Assembly: GCF_041296385.1 (NCBI RefSeq)
Contig: NW_027184085.1
Location: forward strand, 15,698,232-15,762,231
Length of the DNA: 64,000 bases
Direction of reading: 5' to 3'
Source: Aphelocoma coerulescens
Taxonomy: Eukaryota > Chordata > Aves > Passeriformes > Corvidae
Position 1 is the stretch's first letter, and each line of letters opens with the position of its first letter. A program made the position numbers and the translations under genes. Shown here piece after piece: positions 1 to 13,900 of this stretch. Under the pieces are notes generated by a model. That model searched no databases. It was not told the origin of the DNA and worked only from the letters and a program-made list of their open reading frames with translations.

Positions 1-1497
1 ATTCATGTGTTTGTTTGGTTTTTTTTCCCTACCTATTTTAGGATTAGGTGTTCAAGACTACACTTAGATGCAGGGAATGCTTACAGTTTGATTTATAAAT
101 TCAAATTGGCAGTCTCATCCTGCTTGGTGCAGTTGAGAGGAGCAGGTGCATCCACCCACAGACCTCAGTGATTTCCTCTCCAGCCTGTGATGTGAGTGCA
201 GGAGATTGCACTGGCCTGTAGGAATTGCTGGGGGACCCAGGCTAACCTGGCTCACCAGGCAGCTGCAGCTTGTGCCTTTATTTCTCCATCTGTCTCAAAT
301 ACCTGACTTGCCTTTCCTGGTGGCTAATTCCAGCAAGGATTAGAAAGGAATATTGTTGTCTAGACCCCACATAGCTCACAGTGCTACCACCTCTGCTAAG
401 GCGAGCTCGCCAGAAGTGGGTGGAAGCAGTGCTAAATCTGGTAGCATATAAAAGTGCATCTTGGACTTAGGCTTTCTTCTTAATTAAAACGAAGAAAAAA
501 CATGTAACTATCTAAGCTGAATGAAGCTTTTCTGTTATGTTTGGAAGCTGTTTCTTAGGGGGTCCCAGCAGACAGCCCCATGGTGTGAAGTGCATCCTGG
601 CAGTCTGCTGCAGCCCACCAGAGCCCATCCTGCCTCCTCCTCTCTTCAATACAGCAACTTTGTATTAACAAATGCAGAGTAAAATACCCCTTTTTTTTCC
701 CCTCCACAGATTTCTCCAATGTGATTTTCTGGTTTCTATCAGCAGTGGTTTATGATTTCTTTTCAGGTGACTCTGAATCCAGAAAAAATTGAAATGGCCT
801 TTATTTTAGGAGGTTCAGCTGATACGTAGCTACTCCCCTTATTCCAAATGCATTCTTACTAATTCCTAGTATATTTTCCAAACTCCTTCCTGCTTTGTTC
901 CTTTCTACAACTGTCATCCTATACCATAAAAGACTTTTCTGTAATAACCACTTTTCCATGAAGCTGCAATAACATTAAACATGAGGCCTCAGACTAAAAG
1001 TGGTAAAGAACTAAACACTTAATTGGATTAGACTCTCGAATCAGAGTTAGTAAGGTCTAAGGAAGGAAGAAAAAAAATACCAGGTTGCTTACTATAGGAG
1101 GAAACATGACTTAGAGGCTGCTGTATAAAACAGAATTTAACATCAGGTACAATACCCAAGGAAATATGTCACAATCAGTCACGTACCTGATGTAAAACTT
1201 GAAAAATACTACAAAAAACTAAAAAATCCCCACAGTTTTTTCCTGTTGTTGATGCATCTGTTAACTCCTTTTCTGTTTAGAAGGATGATTTAAAAAAAAA
1301 AATACTGATTGTTACTTATTATTTTAATGTGCTCAGAATTTTATTAAGCAGTTTTGAAATTATATCTTCGAGAAAATATCTCTGCCCTGATTGTCTCCTT
1401 CAGATACATTTATCACAGTAAATATGACAACAACATGGGATTGCTTTTCATCTCCTCTCACCTCTCCAGGTTCTTGGCCTTGTAAAGGTCCTGGCCA
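1..1497. other. Non-coding AT-rich DNA, no gene seen
   Basis: No gene, RNA or recognised mobile element was found by reading both strands. There are short A/T runs, for example an A-run at about 1291-1301. The only open frame of note (minus, 1360-1590) runs into the tandem duplication and is not a plausible protein. Confidence 0.6.
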
Positions 1498-2173
1498 CCT
1501 CCACATAACCTCGTGCAGTTTTGTCTGACTAACTCCCTGCATTCGAACATTTCTGCAACACATTAATACTTTGTCCCTTCCCCTCCACATGGTCTCTTCC
1601 CCTCCACATGGTCCCTTCCCTTGCAGAGGATAACATCAGCCAGGTCAGTTTTACCACTAATAAGTTGCTGTGCTCTTACAAGCAAAATAATACCGGCACC
1701 TTGAGCTCCAGTTCTGAGAAATGACTACCCTACACTGCAATTACTGTTCTTAACAGAGTGTTTGGTATTATATTATTGCACACCGACTCACACAGTGTCT
1801 TAATGTCTAGATTTTGTCAGCTATCCAGATTCAATCTATTGCAAATGTTACTAACTCCCATGGTATGATAAAGTATATGTAAATAACAACACTCTTGTGG
1901 CCTTATTAAATTAAAATGATTTACTAATGCTGTGTAGGAGGAGAAGCAGAGGAAAGAAAAGTGGGAATTAAATAGTGTGGTATACTAGAAAGATTTTAAA
2001 TGACGGTTTAAGATTCAGGCCTTGCCATGCATGGATACCAAGCTGAATATTTTAGCCAAGAACAGAATTTGCAGGTATGTACTGCTGGTTTTTTTTTTTT
2101 TTCAATAACTCTCCTCTGGATCCTTCTTACATGATTTAGGGGACAGGATTTCTGGCTGCTGCTATAGAGTCTC
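1498..2173. repeat. 676-bp tandem duplication, copy 1
   Basis: This segment is repeated immediately downstream at a constant offset of 678 bp. The two copies are separated by a 2-bp filler (CT, 2174-2175). Reading them side by side I found one difference: a G at 2087 against a T at 2765, next to a T-run. The copies contain no gene. The duplicated segment holds a small internal 19-bp repeat and a run of about 14 T. Such near identity means a very recent duplication, a polymorphic copy number, or an assembly artefact. Confidence 0.95.
1573..1620. repeat. 19-bp minisatellite, about 2.5 units
   Basis: The unit GTCCCTTCCCCTCCACATG is followed by a copy with one change (GTCT for GTCC) and then by a partial third unit. 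The same array recurs at 2251-2298 inside the second copy of the larger duplication. Confidence 0.9.
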
Positions 2174-2175
2174 CT

Positions 2176-2851
2176 CCTCCACATAACCTCGTGCAGTTTT
2201 GTCTGACTAACTCCCTGCATTCGAACATTTCTGCAACACATTAATACTTTGTCCCTTCCCCTCCACATGGTCTCTTCCCCTCCACATGGTCCCTTCCCTT
2301 GCAGAGGATAACATCAGCCAGGTCAGTTTTACCACTAATAAGTTGCTGTGCTCTTACAAGCAAAATAATACCGGCACCTTGAGCTCCAGTTCTGAGAAAT
2401 GACTACCCTACACTGCAATTACTGTTCTTAACAGAGTGTTTGGTATTATATTATTGCACACCGACTCACACAGTGTCTTAATGTCTAGATTTTGTCAGCT
2501 ATCCAGATTCAATCTATTGCAAATGTTACTAACTCCCATGGTATGATAAAGTATATGTAAATAACAACACTCTTGTGGCCTTATTAAATTAAAATGATTT
2601 ACTAATGCTGTGTAGGAGGAGAAGCAGAGGAAAGAAAAGTGGGAATTAAATAGTGTGGTATACTAGAAAGATTTTAAATGACGGTTTAAGATTCAGGCCT
2701 TGCCATGCATGGATACCAAGCTGAATATTTTAGCCAAGAACAGAATTTGCAGGTATGTACTGCTGTTTTTTTTTTTTTTTCAATAACTCTCCTCTGGATC
2801 CTTCTTACATGATTTAGGGGACAGGATTTCTGGCTGCTGCTATAGAGTCTC
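2176..2851. repeat. 676-bp tandem duplication, copy 2
   Basis: Second copy of 1498-2173 in direct orientation, identical except for one base beside the T-run. The left junction is in a CTCCTCC context and the right edge is in TCTCTG, so only 2-4 bp of similarity exists at the breakpoints. That fits end joining or replication slippage better than recombination between long repeats. The short open frames here are repeats of those in copy 1 and are not genes. Confidence 0.95.
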
Positions 2852-5800
2852 TGTGTTTTAGAAGAGATTGCTTGTGACTGTGACAACCTCCTGTTGCTGT
2901 CGTTATTATCTGAGAAATTTTACCCTCTGCCAAAGCTGATACCCTTTAATGACCTATCACAGGCTAATGTTAAGCATTGAAATCAGGCTTGTTGATTTAG
3001 GTTGTTCTGGGTTTTTTACGTTGTATAAGTGCATATGCATTATCCTTTAATGAGTCAAGTTATTTAAATTTCAGATCAGATTGGGGATACAGTGAGTGTG
3101 ATGGTTCTATATTCCTCTACCATCTGTCACTGAGAAGCTTCTTAAAGTTGCAGCCTTGGTTAGAAGAACAGCTTGGTCCTATAATCTCTCTGCCGCTGTT
3201 TCTAAACAAAGACTAGAGACAGGCTTTTCATCTACTGAGAACAGTTGTTTTGAGTGAAACCTAGTGGAGACACTAAGGCTATGTGGAATATTCAAAGACT
3301 GTTGTGTTGGTGCTACAAATATGTGTACCTCAGGGTTTCAGACCACTATCTCACCTCACAAAGCACTAATTTAATGGAAATCCCTGGTGCTGAGGCAAAG
3401 TAGGTGAGTGGTCTTAAGTTGCACTCCCACAGGGAAGTGAGGCATCTGGTCTTAGTGTTTTTATTCCTTTTTTGGTAGCCTTCAGTCAGATCACACAACA
3501 CTAGCTGAGGCAGTGGAGTTGCTAAATAATTTTGGGAGTGGAACAGGACTGACTAATCCAGACACTATGCAGACATGGTCTGAGGTACTTCAGCCCTAGA
3601 GCCTCTTTGTGGAATTTGGATGACAGTCAGGATTGTTTTCTGAGTACTTTTCCCTGTCATATTTTTGTTCTGAGTTTACGGTACTTTATCAAATCTGCTG
3701 GGTGTTGATTCAGGCTGCCCTCAGCCTCAGAAGACAGCCATTTTGCAGGCACTGAGTTAAGTCAATCTTGCTCATATGGATTGTAGTGGAGTGCAGGCAT
3801 CAGTTAGGAGAAGGAGCAGGGACAGTTTGGTGGCCTGCAACCAAGGTGGAAAGTCCTTAGAGAACCCATGATGGCACCAGAGGCAGAAGTGTGAGTGCTG
3901 ACAGCAAACAAGAGTGCTTGATGTAAAGGAAAAGGAACTGGCCTCCTGTTTCACCCACAGGAGTACAGAAGGTACAGAAAGACTTCCTTTTTTTTTCCCC
4001 TGAAAACATCTGTAATCCTTCCCCTCTTCTGGGGGGAAGAGCTCAGGAAGAGGCCCAAGGGCATATCTGATAAGGGCTCAGGAGACACCGTCCGGTATGT
4101 CCTGCCATGAATGTTAACGATTTCTGCTATCCCATTTTCTGTTATAGAGTTAGTAACATCTCCAGGAAAATCTTGTTTAAGGCACCTGCATATTTGTTAG
4201 GGCTTTTGTAAAAAGAAAACCAAGCCAAAGCCAAACAAATATAACTTGCATTAAGATGTCTGAGAGCAGAAGAAGGAAAGCTGTTGTGGGCAGAGTGGCA
4301 GCTTCAGACAAAGCTTATTAAAGAAGCCCTCCTCCCACTGAGTCATGAGGCACAGAAAGGACCCCCTTGCCTTCTAAACACTTTGTCAGAGAGAAGCCTG
4401 TATGTGGCTGGATCTAATCTTAGTGTCAAACCTTGTCAATGGTTTATGTCTAAAGGATTATGCAGGTGTAACTGAACATTTATACAGCTTTTTCCTGCAG
4501 AATTAAGGATGGCAAATCAGATACATTTATAAATATATATATATAATTATAAGGATTAAACAAAAATATTTTAATCAGAATTATTTTCTACAGAGTATAG
4601 GAACTACAACTGTTATAGTGCAATATGAAGCAATATTAAAGCAATTATATTAAAGCAATTTTATTAAAGCTAGAAAAAACTATTATGAAGTAGATATTGA
4701 TGTTACCCAACCATACTGATGACTTTGGGCAAATCTTTTTCTCTCAGACTCAAGAAGTAACCAGGATAAATGACACATATAAATTCTAACTACAGGGTTA
4801 GTATGTATATGAAAAAGTCACACGCACAAATTAAACATGATATTTGCTAACACAGAGGAGTACTGATGTGAAGTGCAGCACTGATATGAGAAATCAGAAC
4901 CATGAGCAAAGTCATAATCTTCCTCTTACATGCATATTCATGATATGGAAAAAACAGATGCCACTTTCTATTCTCCAGCCTTACTCATGTCTCACCAATG
5001 TTCAAATAATTTTTGCCTTTACATTTCTACTTGGCTTCATGCTGCTGTTGAAATTGTCATCATATGAAGCTTGCTAATTATTTCCTATGAAACTTGTCCT
5101 GAATTGTTAAAATAAAGCATTTTCACATGTTCCTAAGTCTTCGACTTCTTTCATTCTTTGGATTATTTTTCTCTCTTCTAAATTATTTTGCTTCGTAATA
5201 TTGACTTACCAAAAAAATGATCTTTTCTGCAGAATAAGTAGGACAACAATGCTGTAATTGAATATATGTCACTAATCACAGTTGTGATTTCACTGCTGGT
5301 ATTGAAAATTAATAACATTTTTAATGACTTTTTTTCACTTCTCTGTTCAATTTAAAAATATAGTCTCTAGTATATAGATATTTGCCATTGGTACACTTGT
5401 ATTTCTGGAAATTATGAGATGAAAAATATGTGCTAGATTACAGTCTTGCACAGTGAACATGACTTAAATCATGTACATCAGAATTTTTTTTGTGTCAGAC
5501 CGAATACACACATTGACAAAATTAAGTCAAGGAGAAAAATGAGATTATTAGAATACTCTAAAGGCAAAACTCTTTTTTTTTTTTAAAGCACTACTTACTA
5601 TTGAGATAAATAACTTAATTCCCATTGTAGTTACCATAATGCGGTTTTACCTAAACTTCTGTTAGTTCTCAGTACTCTGAGTGTAGAAAGTACTGTATAC
5701 AATTGCATATAGTTATTTCTAAAGACTTTGTAGTGCTCCAACATGACATAGAACCCCTGCTGTACTTTGAAACAGAACCTTGAACAGCCTGGCTTAATGG

Positions 5801-7007
5801 AGAAGAAAGGGTGTTATTGCTGTGTGAAGCAAAAGAAGGATGATGTAAATTCCTAAGAAGATTACAGAACTGTAAAGGAAATTTCAAAACTATGAAACAG
5901 CATATGAAAGGAATCTCTAGGAATAGATTAAAACATAAGAGGAGGGAAGTGAAATATGTGTGATTATTGAAAACCTACCTGCACATTTGTGGTGAATATC
6001 GCCTGCCATTTCCGTTGGGCAATGTAAAATTGCAGATTTTAAATGCCTCATAAAAGTACCATTGCCCCCAGTCCTACCTGCTGTGGCAGACACCTGCACT
6101 TTGGGAATCTGCCTTCCTAACACAAAAGACAGCCAACTGTGATGTAAAGAGTCACTCACCTACCCTGCTGCAGTTCTAATGCATTTAGGTCAATGTTACA
6201 CAGGGGTTGTTTTTATAGTTTAAAGAACTTTAAAGAAACAATATGGATCCTCACACAAATGACTGTTGCAGTGTGCCCAAATCATCCAGGTCTGCTCTAC
6301 ATCCCTTGCCAAAGCAGAGACCTGGCAGTCTCCACTGCTCTCAGAGCAACAAGACCTGTCTCTAAGGCACAAAGCAGTGCCTTCCTCCCTGCCTGCAGCA
6401 CTAACATTGTCTCTGCTCTGAGGCAGCAAAATTGCTGCACCTAGAACTAATCTATTTGCATCTCAAGAATGATGTGTCATGTATATGATCCAAACATTAC
6501 CGAAACCTTTTTCTAAATCTTCCAACACCTGTAGAGAAAAGTGCACTATCATTTTTTAAAGGGCAGGGAGATGGAGGTGTTGGAAGAATAAATTCAGTCC
6601 TAATGGGAGAAATGATGTAGCTACTGCAATTTCTTGTTTGTTCATCCAGATCTACCTTCAACAACTGTCTCATGCCGTGCTCCCATTCCAGTTTAATTCT
6701 CTTAACTTTGTTGAACTGACACAGCTGTAGAAAAAGCTGTGGCCTCTGTGCCTCCCGAGCGCCGTTAGCAGAACTCCTTATTGAGGTCATGTCCATCACA
6801 GGGAGGCATTGGGGTTGCACTCTTGCCCTCAGGGGACTATTTATTTGGCAGATGTCTTGTGCAGACCCCAATGCTCAACAAGGGCAAAGCTTGATTTAGG
6901 AGTAGAGAAAAATGACCCCATTTTCTTTTACTCACAGATTGAATAAAACTTTGAAGATCTATGCAGATGATTATAATAGTAAACTAATTCCTATTTTTCA
7001 GAGCAAG
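2852..7007. other. Non-coding stretch, no gene seen
   Basis: AT-rich unique-looking DNA. It contains a short TA run near 4533-4547 and a 15-bp direct repeat (TATTAAAGCAATTAT-like, about 2.3 units) at about 4636-4669. The longest open frame (124 codons, minus, 6497-6871) has no recognisable domain, and neither do the others. Confidence 0.55.
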
Positions 7008-7047
7008 TTCATGATAACCAGGTAAATGCTTTCATGATAACCAGGTA
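7008..7047. repeat. 23-bp period direct repeat
   Basis: The 17-mer TTCATGATAACCAGGTA occurs at 7008-7024 and again at 7031-7047, a short tandem duplication with a 23-bp period. Confidence 0.9.
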
Positions 7048-7547
7048 CATGTTTATTTCTCCCCTGAGTATCAAGAAAGAGAGTGACAGGTAAAAGGCAA
7101 AGTGTTACAGGAGAACTGATACAGGAACAATTTTTCTGAAGTCAGGCAGTGAGTGGGTCAAAAGCCAGGTGAAACTTACTTTGTTTCTAACAGCTGGGTA
7201 CTTGTGAAGCATGGTTCAGTGGCTGTGCCATCCTATGGATACTCACCTCGCTGTATGGAGCTAGCAATCCTAAACTCCTATTAAAGATATAAGGGAGAAG
7301 TAGGTATATTCAGAGCACAGTCCTAAAGCAGATGTCTAAATCAGATAACTCATGCCTTAAAAGTTCCTGTGCATGCCTTAATGACAGCAATAGCTCTGTG
7401 TGAGCAGTTCAGCTCTAGATCTTGGATTACTAGATGTCTAAAGTCATAAGAAGCAGAATGATCCATTTAATTTAAAGAAAATCTTCAGCCTGGTATGTTG
7501 GAACTTTCTGTTATTTTTTTTTTTTAATCTTGCATTTGGAAAATGAA

Positions 7548-7603
7548 CTCTCCCCTCCCCTATCCTCCTCTTCGCTCTCCTCTCTTTTCCTTTCCTTGTC
7601 CTT
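7548..7603. repeat. Pyrimidine-rich tract
   Basis: About 56 bases almost entirely C and T on the + strand, with only a few purines. It is low-complexity DNA. A short open frame crosses it and encodes a Ser/Leu/Pro-rich string that merely reflects the composition. Confidence 0.85.
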
Positions 7604-10600
7604 AAGTAGTCATATGTGCAGGCTTGCTAGGAAGTGGAAATTTAATGTAGACAGTTTTTTGGCTAGTTATCCAATATCTCTGACTGCAAATTTCAGACTG
7701 ATGACAGCTTGACATGGTCAGGTGAAATGTACTACATATGTGGAAAAACTAACATCCATCTTGGATGGATCTCCATGAGTGTGCATCTTCAACAGAAATA
7801 TGTTAACCATCATCTTGCTCACATGAAAAATTGAAAGTGGAAAAGAGGCAATGAGTGCATTGGTAAGGAAGTGAAGATAAAAGGGGGCAATAGGGAAGGC
7901 TAGTGGAAAGCAGAATATTTTCAGACCTGAAAGTATTGACTTCATCAGCCTATTCAGATAAGTTTTGAGCTACAGATTTTATATGTAAGCTAAATAATTT
8001 TTTTTGTTACAGAGCTCTTTAAACAGAGGTGCAACTTATGGCTGTGTTCACGTTGTCTGTCATCACTGTGTCAGTGTGTGGGATTAATACCCTAACCTGG
8101 CCTGACACTTGGGCACAGACCCTGCTGCTTCCCAACAGCATCCTCTGCCAGCTTGGCAGCACAGCCTTGTCCATTGCTCTGTGAGCCCTGAGGCTCCTTT
8201 CCATCACATCCTGCTTTGCACTTATTTTGCCCTATTTTCCTTTCTTTTCCCTACCATTGTATATCTCTTCTCCTCCTCTTTCTTACCATCTTTAGGTAAA
8301 TTTTAGTTCTTGGTGATGGCAACTATTTATTTATTTTGCTTCACTGCAAGTTTTTAGATATCTTGAAAAGTAGTTGAATGTTACCTGTATCTTGAAAATG
8401 GTGACTTCCCATACCTGAGAGGAATGATGAGAATTAGCACTTACTTTAGGGGCATCTCTTCTTCCTTCTCTCCCACTGTTTGCTGAGTCTCTTTAGCCAT
8501 CTACTCTTTCAGCATGTAGTTGAGGAGCACTGGCTATTGCGTACCTTGTGTGACTGTACTGCCTTTTCACATGTCTCTGACTGCAGTGATAAAGCTGGCT
8601 TTGTGGAAGAATGCTCATATTTGTCCAAGTCCTCTCTTCTTTTTCCATCCAACTCCTTTCCCCTCTGCCTTTCCCTTAGCTGTGTTGTTACAGGTATTTG
8701 TGGGGCTGTACAGCAAATGCTATCAGTGAAAAGAAATGGTTGAAAAAAATAAACCTCATTTGTACCATCAAGTGGAGAGTACAGTAAACAATGGTGCAGG
8801 GGAAAAGCAGCTGTCAGGAAAGTAAAATTGGCCTGCCCACCAAAGGAGAGCTTTGTAATGGGTACATTCTGTATTACACAAGATGTGCTTGGGCCAGGAT
8901 GACAGATTCACTGCAAATATTGCCCTCTGCATTGAAATTGTATGGAGAAGTGATTCACAGCTCAACTTTGCCAGTAATCACCTTGCCTTCCTCTGAGCAT
9001 GAATGGAGACTCCTCTCATGAAATTTGTGCAGTGGCTGGGGTCAGGTTAAACCTGTGCATCCCTCCTATGCCCCAGCTGCTCCTGGAGTTGGAGTGGTTC
9101 TTAATCCCTTAGCTATTCACAAACTCTTCCTGAGCTTCTCCTCAGACAAAGGCTATTCATGCTGTCCTCAAGAAAGGATGTCAGCTTAGTGAGGCGATGG
9201 TTTCCAAAGAAGTCTAAGTGATTTGGGCACCCAGTTTATTTGAAAATAAAAGTACATGTTCAAGTTTAGATGGCTTTGAAAAGTCCCAGCTGGAGTCTGC
9301 TTACTGGTAGAAAACAGACAGATCAATAAAGCAACCTTGGCCATGACACTGAAACATGACTCAGTACTATAATTCACCACATAGCCTCACTTGCATTTAA
9401 CAGTATTTATTTATTGCTTCTCCTAAAATTTTTTTCTTCCTTCCTTCCACTTGCTTATCAGAGACAGATTTCTTTCAGATCTACCAGAGAGAACATTTCT
9501 TTCAAAGACATTCTGGAGGAGTTGTTTGGACAAAGCTGATCAAAAACTGAAAAACTGAATATAAAAAAAAAAAACCCACCACAAATTTCTCTATTTAATA
9601 TGGAAATACTAATAGCAAACTTTCCACAATAACAAACCAAGAGGGAAATAAGACATGCAACCTTTTAAGAATGATTTATTTAACACATGGATTGCTTTTC
9701 AACACTGCAGACTGTCTTAATCTGAACCACAATGGTTGAGAAGTAGCAGTCTTTGTTGTGAGTGAAAAGGTTATACTTGTTTCAGGAAAGTGATTTGTTT
9801 GAGTGTCTGGGACATCCTCTGTGCACAATGTCGTGTGGCACAGACACATCTCAGCTAGATCCACATGCAATAGTCTTGCTATCAGAAGTGAGGTAGCTGG
9901 AAGTTCACACAGGTGCATTTGTTCTAGTTTTCACTGTTCAGTCATCTGCAATGCAGACTTGCTTTATGAATCATGGAACAAAATGTTCTACGTCCTTGCT
10001 TCCAGCCTATATTACCAGATAAAAGCTTTACAAATACTCTGTGAACTGTGTTCATGCCATTTGTTAATGAATTTCAGGCTCTTTACTCCAGTGAACAACT
10101 TTGTGTTGCAAAACCAAACCATAGAAGATGAGTTTTTCAAAAAATAAAGCAATGCCAAACTGTATGTAAGATAAACAAGCCATTATACTCTTCAAGGCAA
10201 TGAAAGCCACTGAGTATGTAACTGACATAATCTAGGTCTTCTCAACCTCTAGTCCAATTTTTAGTGTTTATTTTAAAACTACCTAATAGTTTTTAAAGCA
10301 TCCAAGTAGTTACTTCACAAAGATATTAAACAGCATATCGTTCTTTAACCTAAAATTTTCCTGTGGGCTTCACATTTTTGTTAGACTCAATTGCGTAGGA
10401 GGCTGTAAATTTCATAAGTGTGCATTTGATTTAATTAGTTGTTTTGGTATATGCACTTGTGTCTGCTCTGAATGTCAGACCAGAATGGCAGCTGATCCAA
10501 AAGGGTATTTTTCTATTGTATCCAAAGGAAGTACTTGAATTTGCATCCTCTGATTAATGGGAGCTCTAGTTATATTGTCAAGGGCTATATAGAAATCCAG

Positions 10601-10884
10601 AACCCGAATGCAAATGATTGGTGAAAACCTGAGCATTGAAAGAAATCACGGTTTATACTCCAGAGTCTGAGTGTTTTCACTTGATCATGTGGTTGGCAGC
10701 TTCATGCTTCTTGTACTCTACCCCAGGCTGGAAAGGAAAGCCATTTTATGACAGCTATAAATCCAACAATCATCCTTTTAAGATCTATTTTCCTAATTTC
10801 TTTCTACTTTTTTCTGATTTCCTAAGGCCTCCCGAAAACTATTTTGATGTAACCGGAGTGTTGTTTTTTCATTTTCCATGGTGC

Positions 10885-10924
10885 ACAACAAGAACAACAA
10901 CAATAAACAACAAAAACAACAAAA
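10885..10924. repeat. (AAC)n-like imperfect microsatellite
   Basis: Imperfect ACA/AAC triplets over about 40 bp, interrupted by AAGA and AATAA. Simple sequence with no associated gene. Confidence 0.9.
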
Positions 10925-13900
10925 GACTGAATAACTTATACACAAATTTTAAAGTATAGAGGGACACTTAAAAAAAGTACTCATATCCTTTCTTGTTGTT
11001 GCCAGAAGAAAAATTGCAAGACTTTCCTAGGTGCCTAGTTAATCACATTATTCTTAAAATGTATCTCTCTTTGAACCCCCCCTTACAGTAGGCATTTGTG
11101 TACACAGTGCCAAGGTATTCAGCAGAACTCCTCCTACAGCACTGCTTAACTGTGACCTGGAGGTGCTGAACAAAGCATCAAACACCTGATCATGCACAGT
11201 GAGCCTTTGCATAAAATGAATCAAACAAGAATCAGGGATGGGCTGGAATTACTCTACTCACTCTGCACAGCAAATTGAAAAGTCAGAGGCAAGCTATCCC
11301 TGCCCTGCTCTACCTACGTGCTCTGGGGGTGCAGCTTTGGGTTCTGAATTTGCAATGAAGAGAACCTGCCTTGGGCTGCCTTGAACTTTTCCCCAAGATC
11401 CTTCAGCTTAAGTCTAAGGAAAAGATATTTTTCAATTCTTGAATTGATCTCCTCTTTGCTGCAACAGTAGCCTAGTTTGTTCTGCACAGGCTACATGAGA
11501 ATCTGGTTGAGGCTATATCTGACTGGGACAGGGAGTAGTAAATTTTTGAGCTATTGTGTGGGTGAATTTTTCTGAAATTACTGTGCTAGTCAGAAATCCT
11601 TTGATAGAACCATTTAGAGAATATGATGTTATACACTTACATATTCGTATTGCTTTCCTCCATTAGCCAAAGTATTAACACATCTCTCTCTTAAGAAAGA
11701 AAAAAAGACACAGTTGGAAATGGTATGAAATGAACTCATATGGATCTGCAATAAATGAATGCTCTTTCACTGGCTTTGCAGTTATTCAAGTCTCAGATAG
11801 CAAATTAGTAGTCCTAAATGTTACTTGTGCCATAAGATTTTTAATCAAGGGGTTTCTTTTGAGTTTGCATCTTCCCATCTTGAACTAATGCTACCTACTT
11901 TTTGCTGCCAGTGTGAGTACGTCAGCAATTAATGGCAATTTCTTGATAATTTCCAAACCATCTCTTGATAATTATCCACAAAAAATTACAGTTCTTCATT
12001 CCCTCCATTTAAACTCCTGCAGCACTACAGATCAGTAAGCTCAACAATATTGAAATGCTGTTCTGCAAGGCTGCAGAACTGAAGCTGATTTACAAGCCCT
12101 ATGGCAATATTAAGCAACTGGATGTTTTCCTGTAGTCTGTAAGCAAATTACTCTTTCTTTCAAGTCTGGTGCATTTGATGTTTCCAATGTTTACATTTGG
12201 AATATTTTCATTAATATTAGTATATGCTTCTGATTTACATGAAGATCTTCAAGGTGTAAATTTTCTGCAGTTACATGTTATTAATGCATTTTGGCTACCA
12301 AGCTCTTGATTATCTTAGTTGAAATTGAGACTGTTTGTAGGGCCTGCAGCCAGCAGTGGTAGTGGCCACTGTATTTTAACACTTGCACATGTGCAGAGCA
12401 GAGATTTTCTCACTCTTCTTTGTATTTATGCAAATACATTAGGCATAGGAATACATATTTCTTGCTTTTCAGATCCATTTTTTGTCCTAATAATTTAAAC
12501 CTGACTTATTTTAAAAGTAAGCACTCAGTTAAGGTGTCCCAGAGGCAGCGCAAGGACTTTCTCACTTGAACTAAGCACTGTTATTTTCTGTGTTTCTACG
12601 CATGCAGATGGTGCTTTCTCAATATGCTTCCCCGAAGAAGGATCACTGAGATTATTCAGTGATGCCAGCCTCGTTGTCACTTCACAGTGACACATGGTAT
12701 TCTCCAGGGTCTGCTCCAGCTACCGCTGGTGTGTGAAGCTCCAGCTGGCACGGCAGAGGTTTCCCTAAATGCTTACAGGTGCTGTGCAAAGCCATCCTCG
12801 CTGGGGCCTGACACAGCTGAGCTGTTCACAGCTGGTACAGCCTTCCTGGGACCAGATCTGAATTTCTCTGGGTTTTATTGTTGTTGGTAATGGTGGTTTT
12901 GCTGTGTGGTTTTATCTCCTTTGGACCCCATCTTTGTCTGTGCTTTTTTTCCTAGATAAGGCCTCAAAAAAGAAAAAGGCAGCTAGTTTGAGATGGAGCC
13001 CAATGAATGCAGGTTCTATTACATGCCAGTAGAGGAACCAGAGCAATTCTTCTCTAAGCATATATCCTACAGCATGTCAGTGTAGCATATTACTCTGTTC
13101 CTCTGGATTATGAAAAATTAGACTTCATCCAAATGTTAAAATTTTCCCAGCAGGCACAAATGATTACACCACTTTCTGTGCAGAACCTTAAAACTTCTGG
13201 TTTGCTAAGAGAGTAGACTGAATATTTTTTAGCAAAACTGTTTTCCTATTTATTTTTCTTACAGTCTGTAACTGAGTTCTCATTTTTGTCTGACTGGATG
13301 ATTAGGTGACCGTTGAAATTCTATGTAGATGAATGCAAAATAAGTTATTAAAAGAAAATACCTTCATAACACATAAAAAAATTAACTGAAACTGAACAAA
13401 TATTATATTCAGGAATATTTTTTTCATTATGGGTGTTTTGCAGAAACATGAACTCATTGCCTAATAAGACTTAACTGCCCTGCAACTCCCAAAAATGTTA
13501 TAAATGACAAGGGAAAAAACCAGAAAATCTGATTTTTCTGGTGTATGATTCCATGGTATGTCTGAACCTTCAACAAAGTGTGCAATTCTGATCTTGCCAG
13601 ATTACAAAGATGTCATAGAAGAGGGAAAGATTTAGAGAGGAATAATAAGGAGGACCAAGTTACAGAGGGGTAGTCATACATGGCAAGCAGACTAGGACAT
13701 TTTTTAAATTATGAGAAGGAGAGACTCGTTAGTGATCATGAAAAGATGGTTTGAGAAAAACTGGAAGTTGGTTATTGGCGTATGGATGTCTTTGGTTTGA
13801 ATTAATACAACTGTTCTTTTGGAAGAACAGAAGGACATAGTAATGATACTTTAAAAGACATGAATTTTCTGTTTTAATACACTGTTTCAAAGTGATTGAA

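Noticed and set aside
6497..6871. 124-codon minus-strand frame
   Set aside because: No domain or signal seen; no codon-usage or GC contrast with the surroundings; probably chance.
9803..10147. 114-codon plus-strand frame
   Set aside because: Low-complexity Ser/Leu/Cys content, overlapped by a frame on the other strand, with no recognised motif.
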